31,797 bases of DNA from Oscillospiraceae bacterium (GCA_009784085.1 WRCJ01000006.1:1-31797), one strand, 5' to 3'; shown: positions 5,148-13,609, counted from the stretch's first letter. Made by a program: numbers and translations. Notes: generated from the sequence alone by a model not told the origin.

Positions 5148-7544
5148 ATGGGAATACTAGTGAAATATCGGGTATATGAGGTGGCAAAGGATTTCGGTCT
5201 GCCCTCGAGGGCGGTGACCGACATCCTGACAAAATACCTCACCGCGCCAAAGAACCATATGCAGGCGCTTTCCGACAAGGAACTCAACCTGGTATTTGAT
5301 TATGTCACCTGGCACAATCAAATAGAGAGCATTGAGACGATCTTCGCGAAGACATATAAGGCGCCGCCGGTCGAAAAGGCGCCCGAGCCGACGCAAAAGG
5401 CCACGCCGCCGCCCGATACGGCGCCGCCCGGCGCCAAAGCGGCAAAAGCGGGCGGCGAGGCGCCCGCGACGCCCGAGGCAGCCGCAGCAGCAGCCGCCGC
5501 CGCGGCGGGCGCGGCGTCCCCCGCAAAGGCGCCTGTCCAGCCCCCGTCGCCGATCAAGCACGGCCCGCGGGTACGTATCATCGACACGCGCGGCGCCACG
5601 GTCGATATGGGCCGCTACGACGAGCGCATCGAGCAAATGGTACCGGAACGCGCCCAGCGCATGAAGCAGGGCAAGGAAAAAATCAAGCGCGCCCAAGATA
5701 AAAAGCCCGGGCCGCAGCAATTCAGCCAAAAACGCCGGCAGGAGGAGCAGGAGCGCATGCGCCGCCTCCAGCTGGAGGCGCTCAGGAAACAGCCCGTCCG
5801 CGTGCATATTCCGGATGAGATATCGGTGTCTGAACTGGCGTCGCGCATGAAAAAGGCCGGCGTCGAAGTGGTCAAGCAATTGATGAAACTGGGCATCATG
5901 GCGTCGCTGGGCCAGATCATCGACTTCGACACGGCCTCCCTGGTGGCCATGGAGATGGGTTGCCGGGTCGAGCGGGAAGTGGTCGTCACCATCGAGGAAC
6001 GCCTGATCGACGACCATGAGGACAAAGCCGAAAACCTCGTGCCGCGCTCCCCGGTCGTGGTCGTCATGGGCCATGTCGATCACGGCAAGACCTCCCTGCT
6101 CGACTACATCCGCCATGCCAGCGTGGTATCCGGCGAGTTCGGCGGGATAACCCAGCACATCGGCGCCTACCGCGTCACGCTCGACTCGCGGCAGATCACA
6201 TTCCTGGACACCCCCGGGCATGCCGCGTTCACCTCCATGCGCATGCGCGGCGCGCAGGTCACCGACATCGCCATCCTGGTGGTGGCCGCCGACGACGGCA
6301 TCATGCCCCAGACCGTGGAAGCCATCAACCACGCCCGGGCGGCCGACGTCCCCATCGTCGTGGCCATCAACAAGATGGACAGGCCGGACGCCAGCCGGGA
6401 CAAGATCATGCAACAGCTCACCGAATACGATTTGCTGGCCGAGGAGTGGGGCGGGGAGACCATCGTCTGCCCCGTGTCGGCGAAGACCGGCCAGGGGATC
6501 GACCATCTGCTCGAGATGGTGTTGCTCGTGGCCGAGATGCGCGACCTCAGGGCCAATCCCGACCGGCAAGCGCGCGGCAGCGTCATCGAAGCGCGCCTGG
6601 ACAGGGGGCGCGGCCCGGTGGCCACGGTCCTGGTCCAGAATGGCACGCTCAAGCGCGGCGATATTATCATCGCCGGCAAGACGGTGGGGCATGTGCGCGC
6701 GATGACCGACGACAAGGGGCGCCGGCTGGAGGAAGCCGGCCCGTCCGAGCCGGTCGAGATCATCGGTTTGTCCGAGGCGCCGGAAGCCGGCGATCAATTC
6801 CACGCCGTGGAAGATGAACGCATGGCCCGCGAATTGGTCGAGCAACGCAAGCATGAAGAGAAGGAAAAACTCGTCCGGCCGGCCGGGCAGAAGGTATCGC
6901 TGGAGGATCTGTTCGCCCAGATACAGGAAGGCCATGTCAAAGACCTGAATATCATCGTCAAGGCCGACGTGCAAGGATCGGCCGAGGCGTTGCGCGCGTC
7001 GCTGGAAAGGCTTTCCAACCCTGAGGTGCGGGTGCGGGTCATCCACAGCGCCGTCGGCGCCATCAACGAATCGGACATCCTTTTGGCCGCAACGGCTTCG
7101 GCCGTCGTCATCGGGTTCAACGTCAGGCCCGATCCGACGGCCCGCGCCAGCGCCGAGCGCAGCGGCGTCGATTTGCGGATGTACCGCGTCATCTACGAAG
7201 CCATCGAGGAGATGGAGGCCGCCATGAAGGGCCTCTTGGAGCCGCAGTACCGCGAAGTGACGCTGGGGCGCGTCGAAGTGCGGCAAGTCTTCAAGGTGAC
7301 GGGCGTGGGCACCATCGCCGGCTGTTATGTGACCGAGGGGAAGGTCCTTCGCTCGTCCAAGGTACGCGTCGTGCGCGACGGCACCGTCGTCCACGAGGGG
7401 GAGATCGCGTCCCTCAAGCGTTTCAAGGACGATGTCCGCGAAGTGTCCTCCGGGTTCGAGTGCGGCTTGGGCGTGGAGAGGTTCAACGATATCAAAGAGG
7501 GCGACGTGATCGAAGTCTTCCACATGGAAGAGATCGAGAGGTAA
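5148..7544 (+). CDS. infB: Translation initiation factor IF-2
   Basis: GTPase that brings initiator tRNA to the 30S subunit and promotes subunit joining. About 798 residues. An N-terminal IF2_N segment (KYRVYEVAKDFGLPS) is followed by a low-complexity Pro/Ala linker with a run of ten alanines, a charged helix and a second IF2_N (VHIPDEISVSELASRMKK). The G domain shows G1 GHVDHGKT (308-315), G2 GITQHIGAY, G3 DTPGHAAF, G4 NKMD and G5 SAKTGQGI. Domain II, domain III (DLNIIVKADVQGSAEAL) and C-terminal domain IV follow (EYRVxF-like end replaced by FNDIKEGDVIEVFHMEEI). I chose the ATG at 5148 because AGGGGGG lies 6 nt upstream; the first ATG in the frame, at 5130, has no such site. Confidence 0.97.
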   Translation: MGILVKYRVYEVAKDFGLPSRAVTDILTKYLTAPKNHMQALSDKELNLVFDYVTWHNQIESIETIFAKTYKAPPVEKAPEPTQKATPPPDTAPPGAKAAKAGGEAPATPEAAAAAAAAAAGAASPAKAPVQPPSPIKHGPRVRIIDTRGATVDMGRYDERIEQMVPERAQRMKQGKEKIKRAQDKKPGPQQFSQKRRQEEQERMRRLQLEALRKQPVRVHIPDEISVSELASRMKKAGVEVVKQLMKLGIMASLGQIIDFDTASLVAMEMGCRVEREVVVTIEERLIDDHEDKAENLVPRSPVVVVMGHVDHGKTSLLDYIRHASVVSGEFGGITQHIGAYRVTLDSRQITFLDTPGHAAFTSMRMRGAQVTDIAILVVAADDGIMPQTVEAINHARAADVPIVVAINKMDRPDASRDKIMQQLTEYDLLAEEWGGETIVCPVSAKTGQGIDHLLEMVLLVAEMRDLRANPDRQARGSVIEARLDRGRGPVATVLVQNGTLKRGDIIIAGKTVGHVRAMTDDKGRRLEEAGPSEPVEIIGLSEAPEAGDQFHAVEDERMARELVEQRKHEEKEKLVRPAGQKVSLEDLFAQIQEGHVKDLNIIVKADVQGSAEALRASLERLSNPEVRVRVIHSAVGAINESDILLAATASAVVIGFNVRPDPTARASAERSGVDLRMYRVIYEAIEEMEAAMKGLLEPQYREVTLGRVEVRQVFKVTGVGTIAGCYVTEGKVLRSSKVRVVRDGTVVHEGEIASLKRFKDDVREVSSGFECGLGVERFNDIKEGDVIEVFHMEEIER

Positions 7545-7548
7545 GCGC

Positions 7549-7908
7549 ATGCCATCCGACAACCGTATGCTGAAAATCGGCGAGGAAATCTTGCGGGAGC
7601 TGAGTTGCCTGGTTTCCGCGCTCAAGGATCCCCGCGTGAAGGGGCTTGTCAGCTTGACCCGGGCCGAAGTCACGCGCGACCTGGAATACGCGAAGGTGTA
7701 CGTGAGCGTGCTGGACGGCACGGCCGACGCCAAGGCCGTGATGGATGGGCTGAAATCGGCCTCCGGCTTCTTGCGCCGCGAGCTGGCGCATAACCTCATG
7801 TTGCGCGCCACGCCGAAACTGCAATTCATTTCCGACGACTCGATCGCCCATGGCGCGCGGATTCAACAGTTGCTCTCCCAGATCAATAACGAGGGGCCTC
7901 CCTCATGA
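7549..7908 (+). CDS. rbfA: 30S ribosome-binding factor RbfA
   Basis: 119 residues, the normal length. Small KH-like protein that binds 16S rRNA near helix 1 and matures the 30S subunit. Recognisable segments are GEEILRELSCLVSALKDPRV, SLTRAEVTRDLEYAKVYVSV and LRATPKLQFISDDSIAHGAR, the last being the conserved C-terminal helix of the family. It starts 4 nt after infB stops and shares ATGA with the next gene, so all three are probably translated together. Confidence 0.95.
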   Translation: MPSDNRMLKIGEEILRELSCLVSALKDPRVKGLVSLTRAEVTRDLEYAKVYVSVLDGTADAKAVMDGLKSASGFLRRELAHNLMLRATPKLQFISDDSIAHGARIQQLLSQINNEGPPS

Positions 7909-9146
7909 CGATAGCCGAAGCGGCCATCTTGCTGGCTGGGCTGGAGGAAGTATACATCCTCACCCATGAGCGGCCGGACGGCGACACGCTGGGCAGCGCC
8001 GCCGCGCTGTGCGCGGGGCTTCGCGCGCTGGGCAAGGCATCGTTCGTGGTTGTCAACCCGGATCTGACGCCCCGCTACGCGCGCTTCGTGGCGGATTATC
8101 ACGAGGCCGGCGACCGGCACATGCCGCCCGCCACCGCCGCGCTGGTGGCGGTGGACACCGCGTCGCCGACGCGGTTGCCCGCCATGCACCGCCCGCTGGC
8201 GGACATGGTGGCGTTGTCGATCGATCACCATCCGGGCGGCGACCCGCCGGGCCGGCATGTTTGCGTGTACCCGGAGATGTCCTCGACCGGCGAGATCATT
8301 TTCGAGATCCTGGCGGATCTGGGCGTCCCGCTGACCGCCGAGATAGCCTTGCCGCTTTATCTCGCCGTGTCCACGGACACCGGCTGTTTCCGCTATGCCA
8401 ACACAACACCGCATACCTTCCGGGTGGCCGCCGCCTTGCTGGGGACCGGCATCGATGGAGGCCAAATCAACCGGGAGATGTTCGAGACCAAGTCCCTCAG
8501 GCGGTTCCAGGTCGAGGCCATGATGATAGGCAGCATGGAGCTGCTACGCGACGGCGCCATTGTAATCTGCTACCTCACGCAGGATATGTTGCGTGAGACC
8601 GGCGCCACCGAGGACGATATCGACAACATCGCCGCGCTCCCCCGGCAGATCGAGGGCGTGGAGGTTGGCATCATGATCAAAGAGATGCCGGGGCAACCAG
8701 GGCAACCAGGGCAACCAGGGCAACCAGGGCAACCGGGGCAACCGGGGCAACCGGGACAACCGGGGCAACCGGGACAACCGGGGCAACCGGGACAACCGGG
8801 GCAACCAGGGCAACCGGGGCAACCGGGGCAACCGGGGCAGCGGTGCAAGATTTCGCTCCGCACTTCGCAAAAGATTGCGGCCCATCGGATATGCGCCGCG
8901 CTGGGTGGCGGCGGGCACCCCCGGGCGGCGGGCTGTGAAATCGCCGGGACGCCGCGCGTTGCCCGGCAGGCGATCCTGGATGCGCTATTCCAACACGCGG
9001 GGGCGGACATTGGGGCGGACATTGGGGCGGACGCCGGGACGAACGCCGGGACGGACGCGGGGGCGGACATTGGGGCGGACGCCGGGACGAACGCCGGGAC
9101 GGACGCGGGGGCGGACATTGGGACGGACGCATGGACGGCTTCCTGA
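7905..9146 (+). CDS. nrnA: DHH phosphoesterase NrnA with collagen-like insert
   Basis: Oligoribonuclease / pAp phosphatase that removes nanoRNA and 3'-phosphoadenosine phosphate; cytosolic, Mn-dependent. The DHH domain shows THERPDGDTLGS (motif I), a conserved DTA, and SIDHHPGGD (DHH motif). The DHHA1 domain ends in GGGGHPRAAGC (334-344). At 413 residues it is about 90 longer than usual, for two reasons. Residues 262-312 are 17 perfect Pro-Gly-Gln triplets placed in the hairpin turn before the CKISLRTS strand, where homologues have a short PDG-type turn. The C-terminus is a 4-residue Gly-Asp/Asn repeat that runs into the truB start. Both catalytic regions are intact, so the enzyme is probably active. 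ATG at 7905 overlaps the rbfA stop. Confidence 0.93.
   Translation: MTIAEAAILLAGLEEVYILTHERPDGDTLGSAAALCAGLRALGKASFVVVNPDLTPRYARFVADYHEAGDRHMPPATAALVAVDTASPTRLPAMHRPLADMVALSIDHHPGGDPPGRHVCVYPEMSSTGEIIFEILADLGVPLTAEIALPLYLAVSTDTGCFRYANTTPHTFRVAAALLGTGIDGGQINREMFETKSLRRFQVEAMMIGSMELLRDGAIVICYLTQDMLRETGATEDDIDNIAALPRQIEGVEVGIMIKEMPGQPGQPGQPGQPGQPGQPGQPGQPGQPGQPGQPGQPGQPGQPGQPGQPGQRCKISLRTSQKIAAHRICAALGGGGHPRAAGCEIAGTPRVARQAILDALFQHAGADIGADIGADAGTNAGTDAGADIGADAGTNAGTDAGADIGTDAWTAS
8688..8840. repeat. 9-bp minisatellite x17 inside nrnA
   Basis: Seventeen uninterrupted 9-bp units of the type CCGGGGCAA, differing only at synonymous third positions (CCA/CCG, GGG/GGA, CAA/CAG). They encode Pro-Gly-Gln. 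There are no spacers, so this is not a CRISPR array. Confidence 0.97.
8997..9128. repeat. 12-bp tandem repeat at the nrnA/truB junction
   Basis: Eleven 12-bp units such as ATTGGGGCGGAC and GCCGGGACGGAC. Four of them in order form a 48-bp block that occurs twice (units 3-6 and 7-10). They encode the nrnA C-terminus, and the last copies also serve as the sequence just upstream of the truB ATG at 9131. Confidence 0.93.
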
Positions 9147-10078
9147 TTGTCAACAAGCCCAGCGCCCATACTTCCCACGATGTGGTGGCCCGGTTGCGGG
9201 GGATACTGAAACAAAAGCGGATTGGGCACGGGGGCACGTTAGACCCGATGGCTATCGGGGTGCTGCCCGTGTTGCTCGGTTGCGCGACCCGGGCCAGCGA
9301 ATACTTGCTGGGCGATAAGGAATACATCGCGGAGATTGTCTTCGGCATGGCGACCGACACGCAGGATATCACCGGCCAAGTCCTGCGACGCAGCGATCGG
9401 CGCCCCTCCCTGGAGGCGTTGCGGGAGATACTGCAATCGTTTCAGGGGGACCAGATGCAGACGCCGCCCATGGTTTCGGCTGTCAAGATTGATGGGAAAA
9501 AACTGGTCGACCTGCATCGGCGCGGCGTGGAAGTCAAGCGCGCGCCCCGTTCGATCACTATACACAACCTGACGCTACTCACATGCACGCCGGACAGCTG
9601 CGTGGTGCAGGCGCGCGTGTCGAAGGGGACGTATCTCCGCACGCTGGCCCACGACATCGGCGCCCGGCTGGGATGCTTCGCCACGCTGTCCGCCCTGACC
9701 CGCACGGTATCCGAGCCTTTCACGCTGGCGCAGGCCCACACGTTGGAAGAGATCGCCGAGGCTGTCGGGCAGGGCCGCGCGGGGGGGCTGTTGTTGCCGA
9801 TCGACAGCCTGTTCGCGGATTATCCGGCCATCCATGTTTCGGGCCGCGCCGAAACCCTCTGCCGCAACGGAAATCCCTTCCCAATCGACACAATCGACAC
9901 AATAGACCCAATCGACAAGGCTTTGCCACAGGACGCCCTCTGCAGGGTGTACGCCCCTGGCGGCGGCTTTTTGATGCTGGGACGTGTCGGACGTGACGGA
10001 CATGTCGGACGGGTCGGCGAACAGGGGCGCGGCGCCGTTGTCCGCCCGGAGAAGGTGTTTTTTGCGCATGAAACATGA
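9131..10078 (+). CDS. truB: tRNA pseudouridine(55) synthase TruB
   Basis: Makes pseudouridine 55 in the T-loop of tRNAs. 315 residues. The start FLIVNKPSAHTSHDVV, the catalytic motif GHGGTLDPMAIGVLP with nucleophile Asp38, the Y/L strand motif EYLLGDKEYIAEI and the RRGVEVKRAPRSI segment are typical. RVSKGTYLRTLAHDIG carries the conserved Arg of the active site. The C-terminal PUA-like part is degenerate and holds short in-frame repeats: Ile-Asp-Thr/Pro at residues 252-262, and a Val-Gly-Arg/Asp run near the end. It overlaps nrnA by 16 nt and ribF by 11 nt. Confidence 0.94.
   Translation: MDGFLIVNKPSAHTSHDVVARLRGILKQKRIGHGGTLDPMAIGVLPVLLGCATRASEYLLGDKEYIAEIVFGMATDTQDITGQVLRRSDRRPSLEALREILQSFQGDQMQTPPMVSAVKIDGKKLVDLHRRGVEVKRAPRSITIHNLTLLTCTPDSCVVQARVSKGTYLRTLAHDIGARLGCFATLSALTRTVSEPFTLAQAHTLEEIAEAVGQGRAGGLLLPIDSLFADYPAIHVSGRAETLCRNGNPFPIDTIDTIDPIDKALPQDALCRVYAPGGGFLMLGRVGRDGHVGRVGEQGRGAVVRPEKVFFAHET
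9884..9916. repeat. 9-bp repeat in truB
   Basis: Near-identical ATCGACACA units (4 copies, the last imperfect) encoding Ile-Asp-Thr/Pro in the C-terminal part of TruB. In frame. Confidence 0.7.
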
Positions 10079-11084
10079 CAACCATACAGCGCACGCGCGC
10101 GTTATCGCTTTGGGTTTCTTTGACGGCGTCCATATTGGGCACGGCGCCCTGCTGGAGCGCACCGCCCAAGTGGCGGCGCACATTGGCGCCGTGCCTTGCG
10201 CGCTGACATTCGACGTCCAGCCGGAGACGCTGATCACCAAGTCGCCGTTGCCCCTCCTGAACACCGCCAGCGACCGGGTCGAACTGATGCGCCGGTTGTA
10301 CGGCATCCAAGAGGTCATCTTCGCCCATTTCGACGACGAGCTCATGCGGATGCCTTGGCAATCCTTTGTGCAAACGATGCTGATCGAGTGCTATGGCGCC
10401 ACGCATTTGGTGGCCGGGCATGATTTTCACTTCGGCCACAAGGGGAAGGGCAATGCGCCCCTGCTCAGCCAGGAATGCGCGGCGCGCGGCCTGGGCTGCG
10501 ATATTATCCCCCGGGTGGAGCTGGAGGGCATCACCGTCAGTTCCACGTACATCCGCAAACTGATTGCCCAAGGCGACGTGGAGCGGGCGGCGCGTTTCCT
10601 GGGGCATCCCCACTGCCTGTCCGGCGTGGTGGGCCATGGCCGGAAAATCGGCGCCAGCATGGGCGCCCCCACCGTCAATATGTCCCTCCCCGAGGGGTTG
10701 CAATGCCCGGCGCACGGCGTATATGTGAGCGCGATACGCCTTGATAGCCATTATGGCCGGGGTGGCCGGGGTGGCTGTGATGGACGTGATGGCCGTGATG
10801 GACGTGATGGTCGGCTCCTACCATCGGTGACCAACATCGGCCGGCGCCCCACCGTGTCATTGACCAGTGAGATCACGATGGAGACGCATATCTTGGATTT
10901 CGAAGGGGACTTGTATGACCGTCGCCTGCGCCTGGAACTGCTCCGGTTCCTGCGCCCCGAGAGGCGTTTCCCCTCGCTTAACGCCTTGCGCGCGCAGATC
11001 GGCGACGATCTGAAGCAGACCCGCGCCTACTGGTCTTCCACCGCCGGAAACAACACCGGAAACAACACCGGAAACAACAAATAG
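10068..11084 (+). CDS. ribF: Bifunctional riboflavin kinase / FAD synthetase RibF
   Basis: Makes FMN from riboflavin and FAD from FMN. About 338 residues. The N-terminal nucleotidyltransferase domain has GFFDGVHIGHGALL (HIGH-like motif), AGHDFHFGHKGKG and ISS-type VSSTYIRKLI. The C-terminal kinase domain has GRKIGASMGAPTVNM (the PTAN-like motif), TNIGRRPTV and METHILDFEGDLY. Twenty residues of Gly-Arg-Asp/Gly repeat (230-249) sit in the loop before the TNIGRRPT strand, and the tail is Asn-Asn-Thr-Gly repeated. I start it at ATG 10068, inside the end of truB; further upstream the frame is only the truB repeat region. FMN supplied by this enzyme would also feed the flavinylation operon 1 kb downstream, but no direct link is visible. 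Confidence 0.94.
   Translation: MKHDNHTAHARVIALGFFDGVHIGHGALLERTAQVAAHIGAVPCALTFDVQPETLITKSPLPLLNTASDRVELMRRLYGIQEVIFAHFDDELMRMPWQSFVQTMLIECYGATHLVAGHDFHFGHKGKGNAPLLSQECAARGLGCDIIPRVELEGITVSSTYIRKLIAQGDVERAARFLGHPHCLSGVVGHGRKIGASMGAPTVNMSLPEGLQCPAHGVYVSAIRLDSHYGRGGRGGCDGRDGRDGRDGRLLPSVTNIGRRPTVSLTSEITMETHILDFEGDLYDRRLRLELLRFLRPERRFPSLNALRAQIGDDLKQTRAYWSSTAGNNTGNNTGNNK
10755..10814. repeat. 9-bp repeat in the ribF kinase domain
   Basis: Tandem GGMCGTGAT-type 9-bp units, with a GGCCGGGGT variant at the left, encoding about 20 residues of Gly-Arg-Gly and Gly-Arg-Asp. Frame is kept. Confidence 0.85.
11046..11081. repeat. 12-bp repeat x3 at the ribF C-terminus
   Basis: Three copies of GGAAACAACACC (the last ending in AAA), encoding Gly-Asn-Asn-Thr, directly before the ribF stop codon. 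Confidence 0.9.
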
Positions 11085-11085
11085 C

Positions 11086-11114
11086 TTGCGCAGGTGGCAA
11101 AAAAATGCTACAAT
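11086..11114 (+). promoter_or_regulatory. Promoter of ilvE
   Basis: TTGCGC (11086-11091), 17-bp spacer, TACAAT (11109-11114), 33 nt upstream of the ilvE start. It begins right after the ribF stop, so ilvE likely has its own transcript. It may also serve the redox operon downstream, because no terminator is visible between ilvE and 12227. Confidence 0.65.
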
Positions 11115-11147
11115 GGATTCTACCACAATTTGATGGGAGGGAGTATC

Positions 11148-12206
11148 ATGATCTCCGTGACACGCAACACAAACCCAAGGCCCAAGCCGGACATGGGAAA
11201 TCTCGGTTTTGGGAAATTCTTCACCGACCATATGTTCGCCTTGGATTACAACCAGGCGGACGGATGGCACGATGCGCGCGTAACGCCTTACGCGAATCTG
11301 TCCCTCGACCCGGCTTCCATGGTTTTGCACTATGGTCAGGAGGTCTTTGAGGGTTTGAAGGCTTACCGCGCGGACGACGGGCGCACGTTGCTCTTCCGGC
11401 CGATGGAGAACATCCGCCGCCTCAACCGCTCCAACGAGCGCCTGCGCATCGCGCCCATCGACGAGCAGCTCTTTTTGGAGGGCATGAAGACGCTCATCCG
11501 TACCGACATCGACTGGGTCCCCACCACGCCGGATTCCTCGTTGTATGTCCGTCCCTTTGTCATCGCCACCGATCCGTACTTGGGCGTGCAGGCGTCAAAG
11601 ACCTATAAGTTCCTCATCATCCTGTCCCCGGTGGGGGCCTATTATCCCGAGGGGATGGATCCCGTGAAAATCCTCATCGAAACCGACGATGTGCGCGCGG
11701 TCAAGGGCGGCACCGGCGAAGCGAAGACCGGCGGCAATTACGCGGCCACCATCCGCGCCCAGGACAAGGCCAAGGATAAGGGCTACACGCAGGTGCTGTG
11801 GCTGGACGGCATACACCGCCGCTATATTGAAGAAGTGGGCACAATGAATGTGTTCTTGATGTTGGGCGGCACGGTGGTCACGCCGCCGTTGGAGGGCACC
11901 ATCCTGCCCGGCGTCACCCGCGACTCGGTGCTCAAACTATTGGCGTCGTGGGATATCCCGGTGCAGGAGCGTCCCATCGCCTTGGATGAGCTGGCATCCG
12001 CCGCCCGGGACGGCACCCTGGGGGAAGCCTTCGGTTCTGGCACGGCCGCCGTCATTTCCCCCATCGGCGCGTTTAACGTGAAGGGCGACGTCATTTCGGT
12101 GGGCGGGGGTCGGATAGGCCCGCTGGCCCAGCGCCTGTACGACGCGCTGACCGATATCCAATGGGGGCGCGTCCCCGATCCGTTCGGCTGGATTGTGGAA
12201 GTCTGA
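11148..12206 (+). CDS. ilvE: Branched-chain amino acid aminotransferase
   Basis: PLP-dependent fold-type IV transaminase interconverting Leu, Ile and Val with their 2-oxo acids, using glutamate/2-oxoglutarate. 352 residues, the length of the longer eukaryote/Bacillus-like BCAT group. Visible features are YGQEVFEGLKAYR near the N-terminus, YVRPFVIATDPYLGV, the PLP-lysine segment EAKTGGNYAATI (Lys193), EEVGTMNVFLM, LEGTILPGVTRDSVL and EAFGSGTAAVISPIG. I start it at ATG 11148 because GGGAGGG lies 6 nt upstream; the frame is open for 54 nt before this. It is not near other branched-chain genes here. Confidence 0.95.
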   Translation: MISVTRNTNPRPKPDMGNLGFGKFFTDHMFALDYNQADGWHDARVTPYANLSLDPASMVLHYGQEVFEGLKAYRADDGRTLLFRPMENIRRLNRSNERLRIAPIDEQLFLEGMKTLIRTDIDWVPTTPDSSLYVRPFVIATDPYLGVQASKTYKFLIILSPVGAYYPEGMDPVKILIETDDVRAVKGGTGEAKTGGNYAATIRAQDKAKDKGYTQVLWLDGIHRRYIEEVGTMNVFLMLGGTVVTPPLEGTILPGVTRDSVLKLLASWDIPVQERPIALDELASAARDGTLGEAFGSGTAAVISPIGAFNVKGDVISVGGGRIGPLAQRLYDALTDIQWGRVPDPFGWIVEV

Positions 12207-12226
12207 CGGCTTTTGGTAAGGTAAAA

Positions 12227-13609
12227 ATGGCGATGAAAACAACAACAAGTGCAACGAAAGCAACGAAAGCAACGAAAGCAACGAAAGCAACGAAGTCAAC
12301 GCGATTCCTGTTTCTCACGGTATTTCTCCTGACAGTGGCGTTTTTTGCCGCTTCATGCGCCCCCAGTGTCCCCAACGCCCCCGGTGCCCCGGATGTATCG
12401 GTTCCCTTTTCGGAGGGAACCTCCCCTGGGGGCTCCCCTGGGGCGTTGCCTTTTGCCCCCGGAAGCGACGAGGGGGCAGACAGGGGGGAGGGGGAGGCGT
12501 CGCCTCTCTCGCCCGCTAGTGGTTCGCCGGCAACCCCCCAGGACACTGAGCCTTCCGGAATCCCCGAAACGTCTGGGGCACAAGGAGAAACGATGGCGCC
12601 CAATGCGTCTGTGTCGCCCGACGCAACCGTGACGCCCGACGCAACCGTGACGCCCGACACCGTCGGGACGCCCGACCCCGCCGGACCCGTAAGGCCGCCG
12701 GAGACGCAACGGCCACCGGAGACGCAACGGCCACCGGAAACGCAACGGCCACCAGAAACGAATAAGCCGCCGGAGACGCAACGGCCGCCGGAAACGCCTG
12801 CCCCTCAGTCGCCCCCGGCGCCGACCACCACCCCCGCGGCTAGCGATGCCCCCGTTGTTCTGACGATCAGCGGAAACGGGGTCAGAAATACGACCACTTG
12901 GACGCTCTCCCAGCTGCAAGCCTTGCGGGACGGCGTACGTACCACCACCTACTCCACCACCAACAACTGGCCCAGTTTTGGGTATATGTCGGCGCGTGGG
13001 GTGAGCTTGCCCTATCTGCTGCGCGAGGCCGGGTTGTTGAACGGCGCGTCCAGCTTTAAATTTATCTCGTCGGACGGTTATGCCGTAACCATGACCTACA
13101 ACCAAGTATGCGGCAAACTGTACACCTATCTGCACCACGGCCCATCCGGCAGCGGCGGGGCTTCCGCCGTCGACGCAATCGTCGCTTGGGCTTGGGGGGA
13201 GGATGGCCGCCTACGGGACGAAAACCTCCGTCCCTTCTTTGGGCAAAGCGGCCCATGGGAGGTCAACACCTCGGCCATGGTCAAGGACTTGCGCCACATT
13301 GAGGTGTCCACCGCTTCGGCGGGCATATGGCCCCCGCCGGGCGCCTCTGTGGCCAGCGGCAGTTCCGTACCTGTCGGCACGGCACTCAAACTGACCCATA
13401 CCAGCATGGACAACGTGCGCGTCTACTACACCCTGGACGGCAGCGAACCCAATTACAACAGCCCTGTATACAACCCGTCGACGAGCTATTTCCAACCCCA
13501 GCTCAATAAACCGTTGATTTTGACAGAAAGCGTGACAGTCAAGGCGTTTGCCGCCGCCCTTGGTTGCGGGCGGAGCCCGGTCGCCACGTTCCGCTATACG
13601 GTGCAGTGA
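12227..13609 (+). CDS. Lipoprotein with sulfite-oxidase-like and chitobiase-C-like domains
   Basis: About 460 residues, exported and lipid-anchored. The n-region is (Ala-Thr-Lys)5, encoded by a 9-bp repeat, followed by a hydrophobic core and lipobox AASC with Cys44. A Pro/Thr/Glu-rich linker follows to about residue 205, including six copies of a six-residue PPET repeat. Next is a domain resembling the sulfite-oxidase / molybdopterin-binding fold: LTISGNGVRNTTTWTLSQLQ, ARGVSLPYLLREAGL, FKFISSDGYAVTMTYNQV. The cysteine that would bind molybdenum is not apparent where expected (STTNNWP instead). The last 70 residues (VRVYYTLDGSEPNYNSPVYN) match the chitobiase/beta-hexosaminidase C-terminal type of beta-sandwich. 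Paralogue of the gene at 14624. First gene of the operon. Function unknown. Confidence 0.75.
   Translation: MAMKTTTSATKATKATKATKATKSTRFLFLTVFLLTVAFFAASCAPSVPNAPGAPDVSVPFSEGTSPGGSPGALPFAPGSDEGADRGEGEASPLSPASGSPATPQDTEPSGIPETSGAQGETMAPNASVSPDATVTPDATVTPDTVGTPDPAGPVRPPETQRPPETQRPPETQRPPETNKPPETQRPPETPAPQSPPAPTTTPAASDAPVVLTISGNGVRNTTTWTLSQLQALRDGVRTTTYSTTNNWPSFGYMSARGVSLPYLLREAGLLNGASSFKFISSDGYAVTMTYNQVCGKLYTYLHHGPSGSGGASAVDAIVAWAWGEDGRLRDENLRPFFGQSGPWEVNTSAMVKDLRHIEVSTASAGIWPPPGASVASGSSVPVGTALKLTHTSMDNVRVYYTLDGSEPNYNSPVYNPSTSYFQPQLNKPLILTESVTVKAFAAALGCGRSPVATFRYTVQ
12251..12295. repeat. 9-bp repeat x5 in signal-peptide n-region
   Basis: Five copies of GCAACGAAA, coding in frame for Ala-Thr-Lys and so adding positive charge before the hydrophobic core of the lipoprotein signal. 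Confidence 0.93.
12692..12799. repeat. 18-bp repeat x6 in lipoprotein linker
   Basis: Six 18-bp units encoding Arg/Lys-Pro-Pro-Glu-Thr-Gln/Asn/Pro; a typical cell-wall-spanning linker. Just upstream, a short repeat GACGCAACCGTGACGCCC is present twice. Confidence 0.92.

Noticed and set aside
5157..7829. Minus-strand open frame of 890 codons opposite infB and rbfA
   Set aside because: Shadow of GC-rich codon usage. The plus strand encodes unmistakable IF-2 and RbfA; the antisense product has no recognisable domain and a biased His/Asp/Gly composition.
8688..9128. Possible CRISPR array
   Set aside because: Units are 9 and 12 bp with no spacers and read in frame through nrnA. These are minisatellites.
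8570..9229. Minus-strand Cys-Pro-Gly repeat protein
   Set aside because: It is the antisense translation of the nrnA repeats; no start signal or conserved part outside the repeat.
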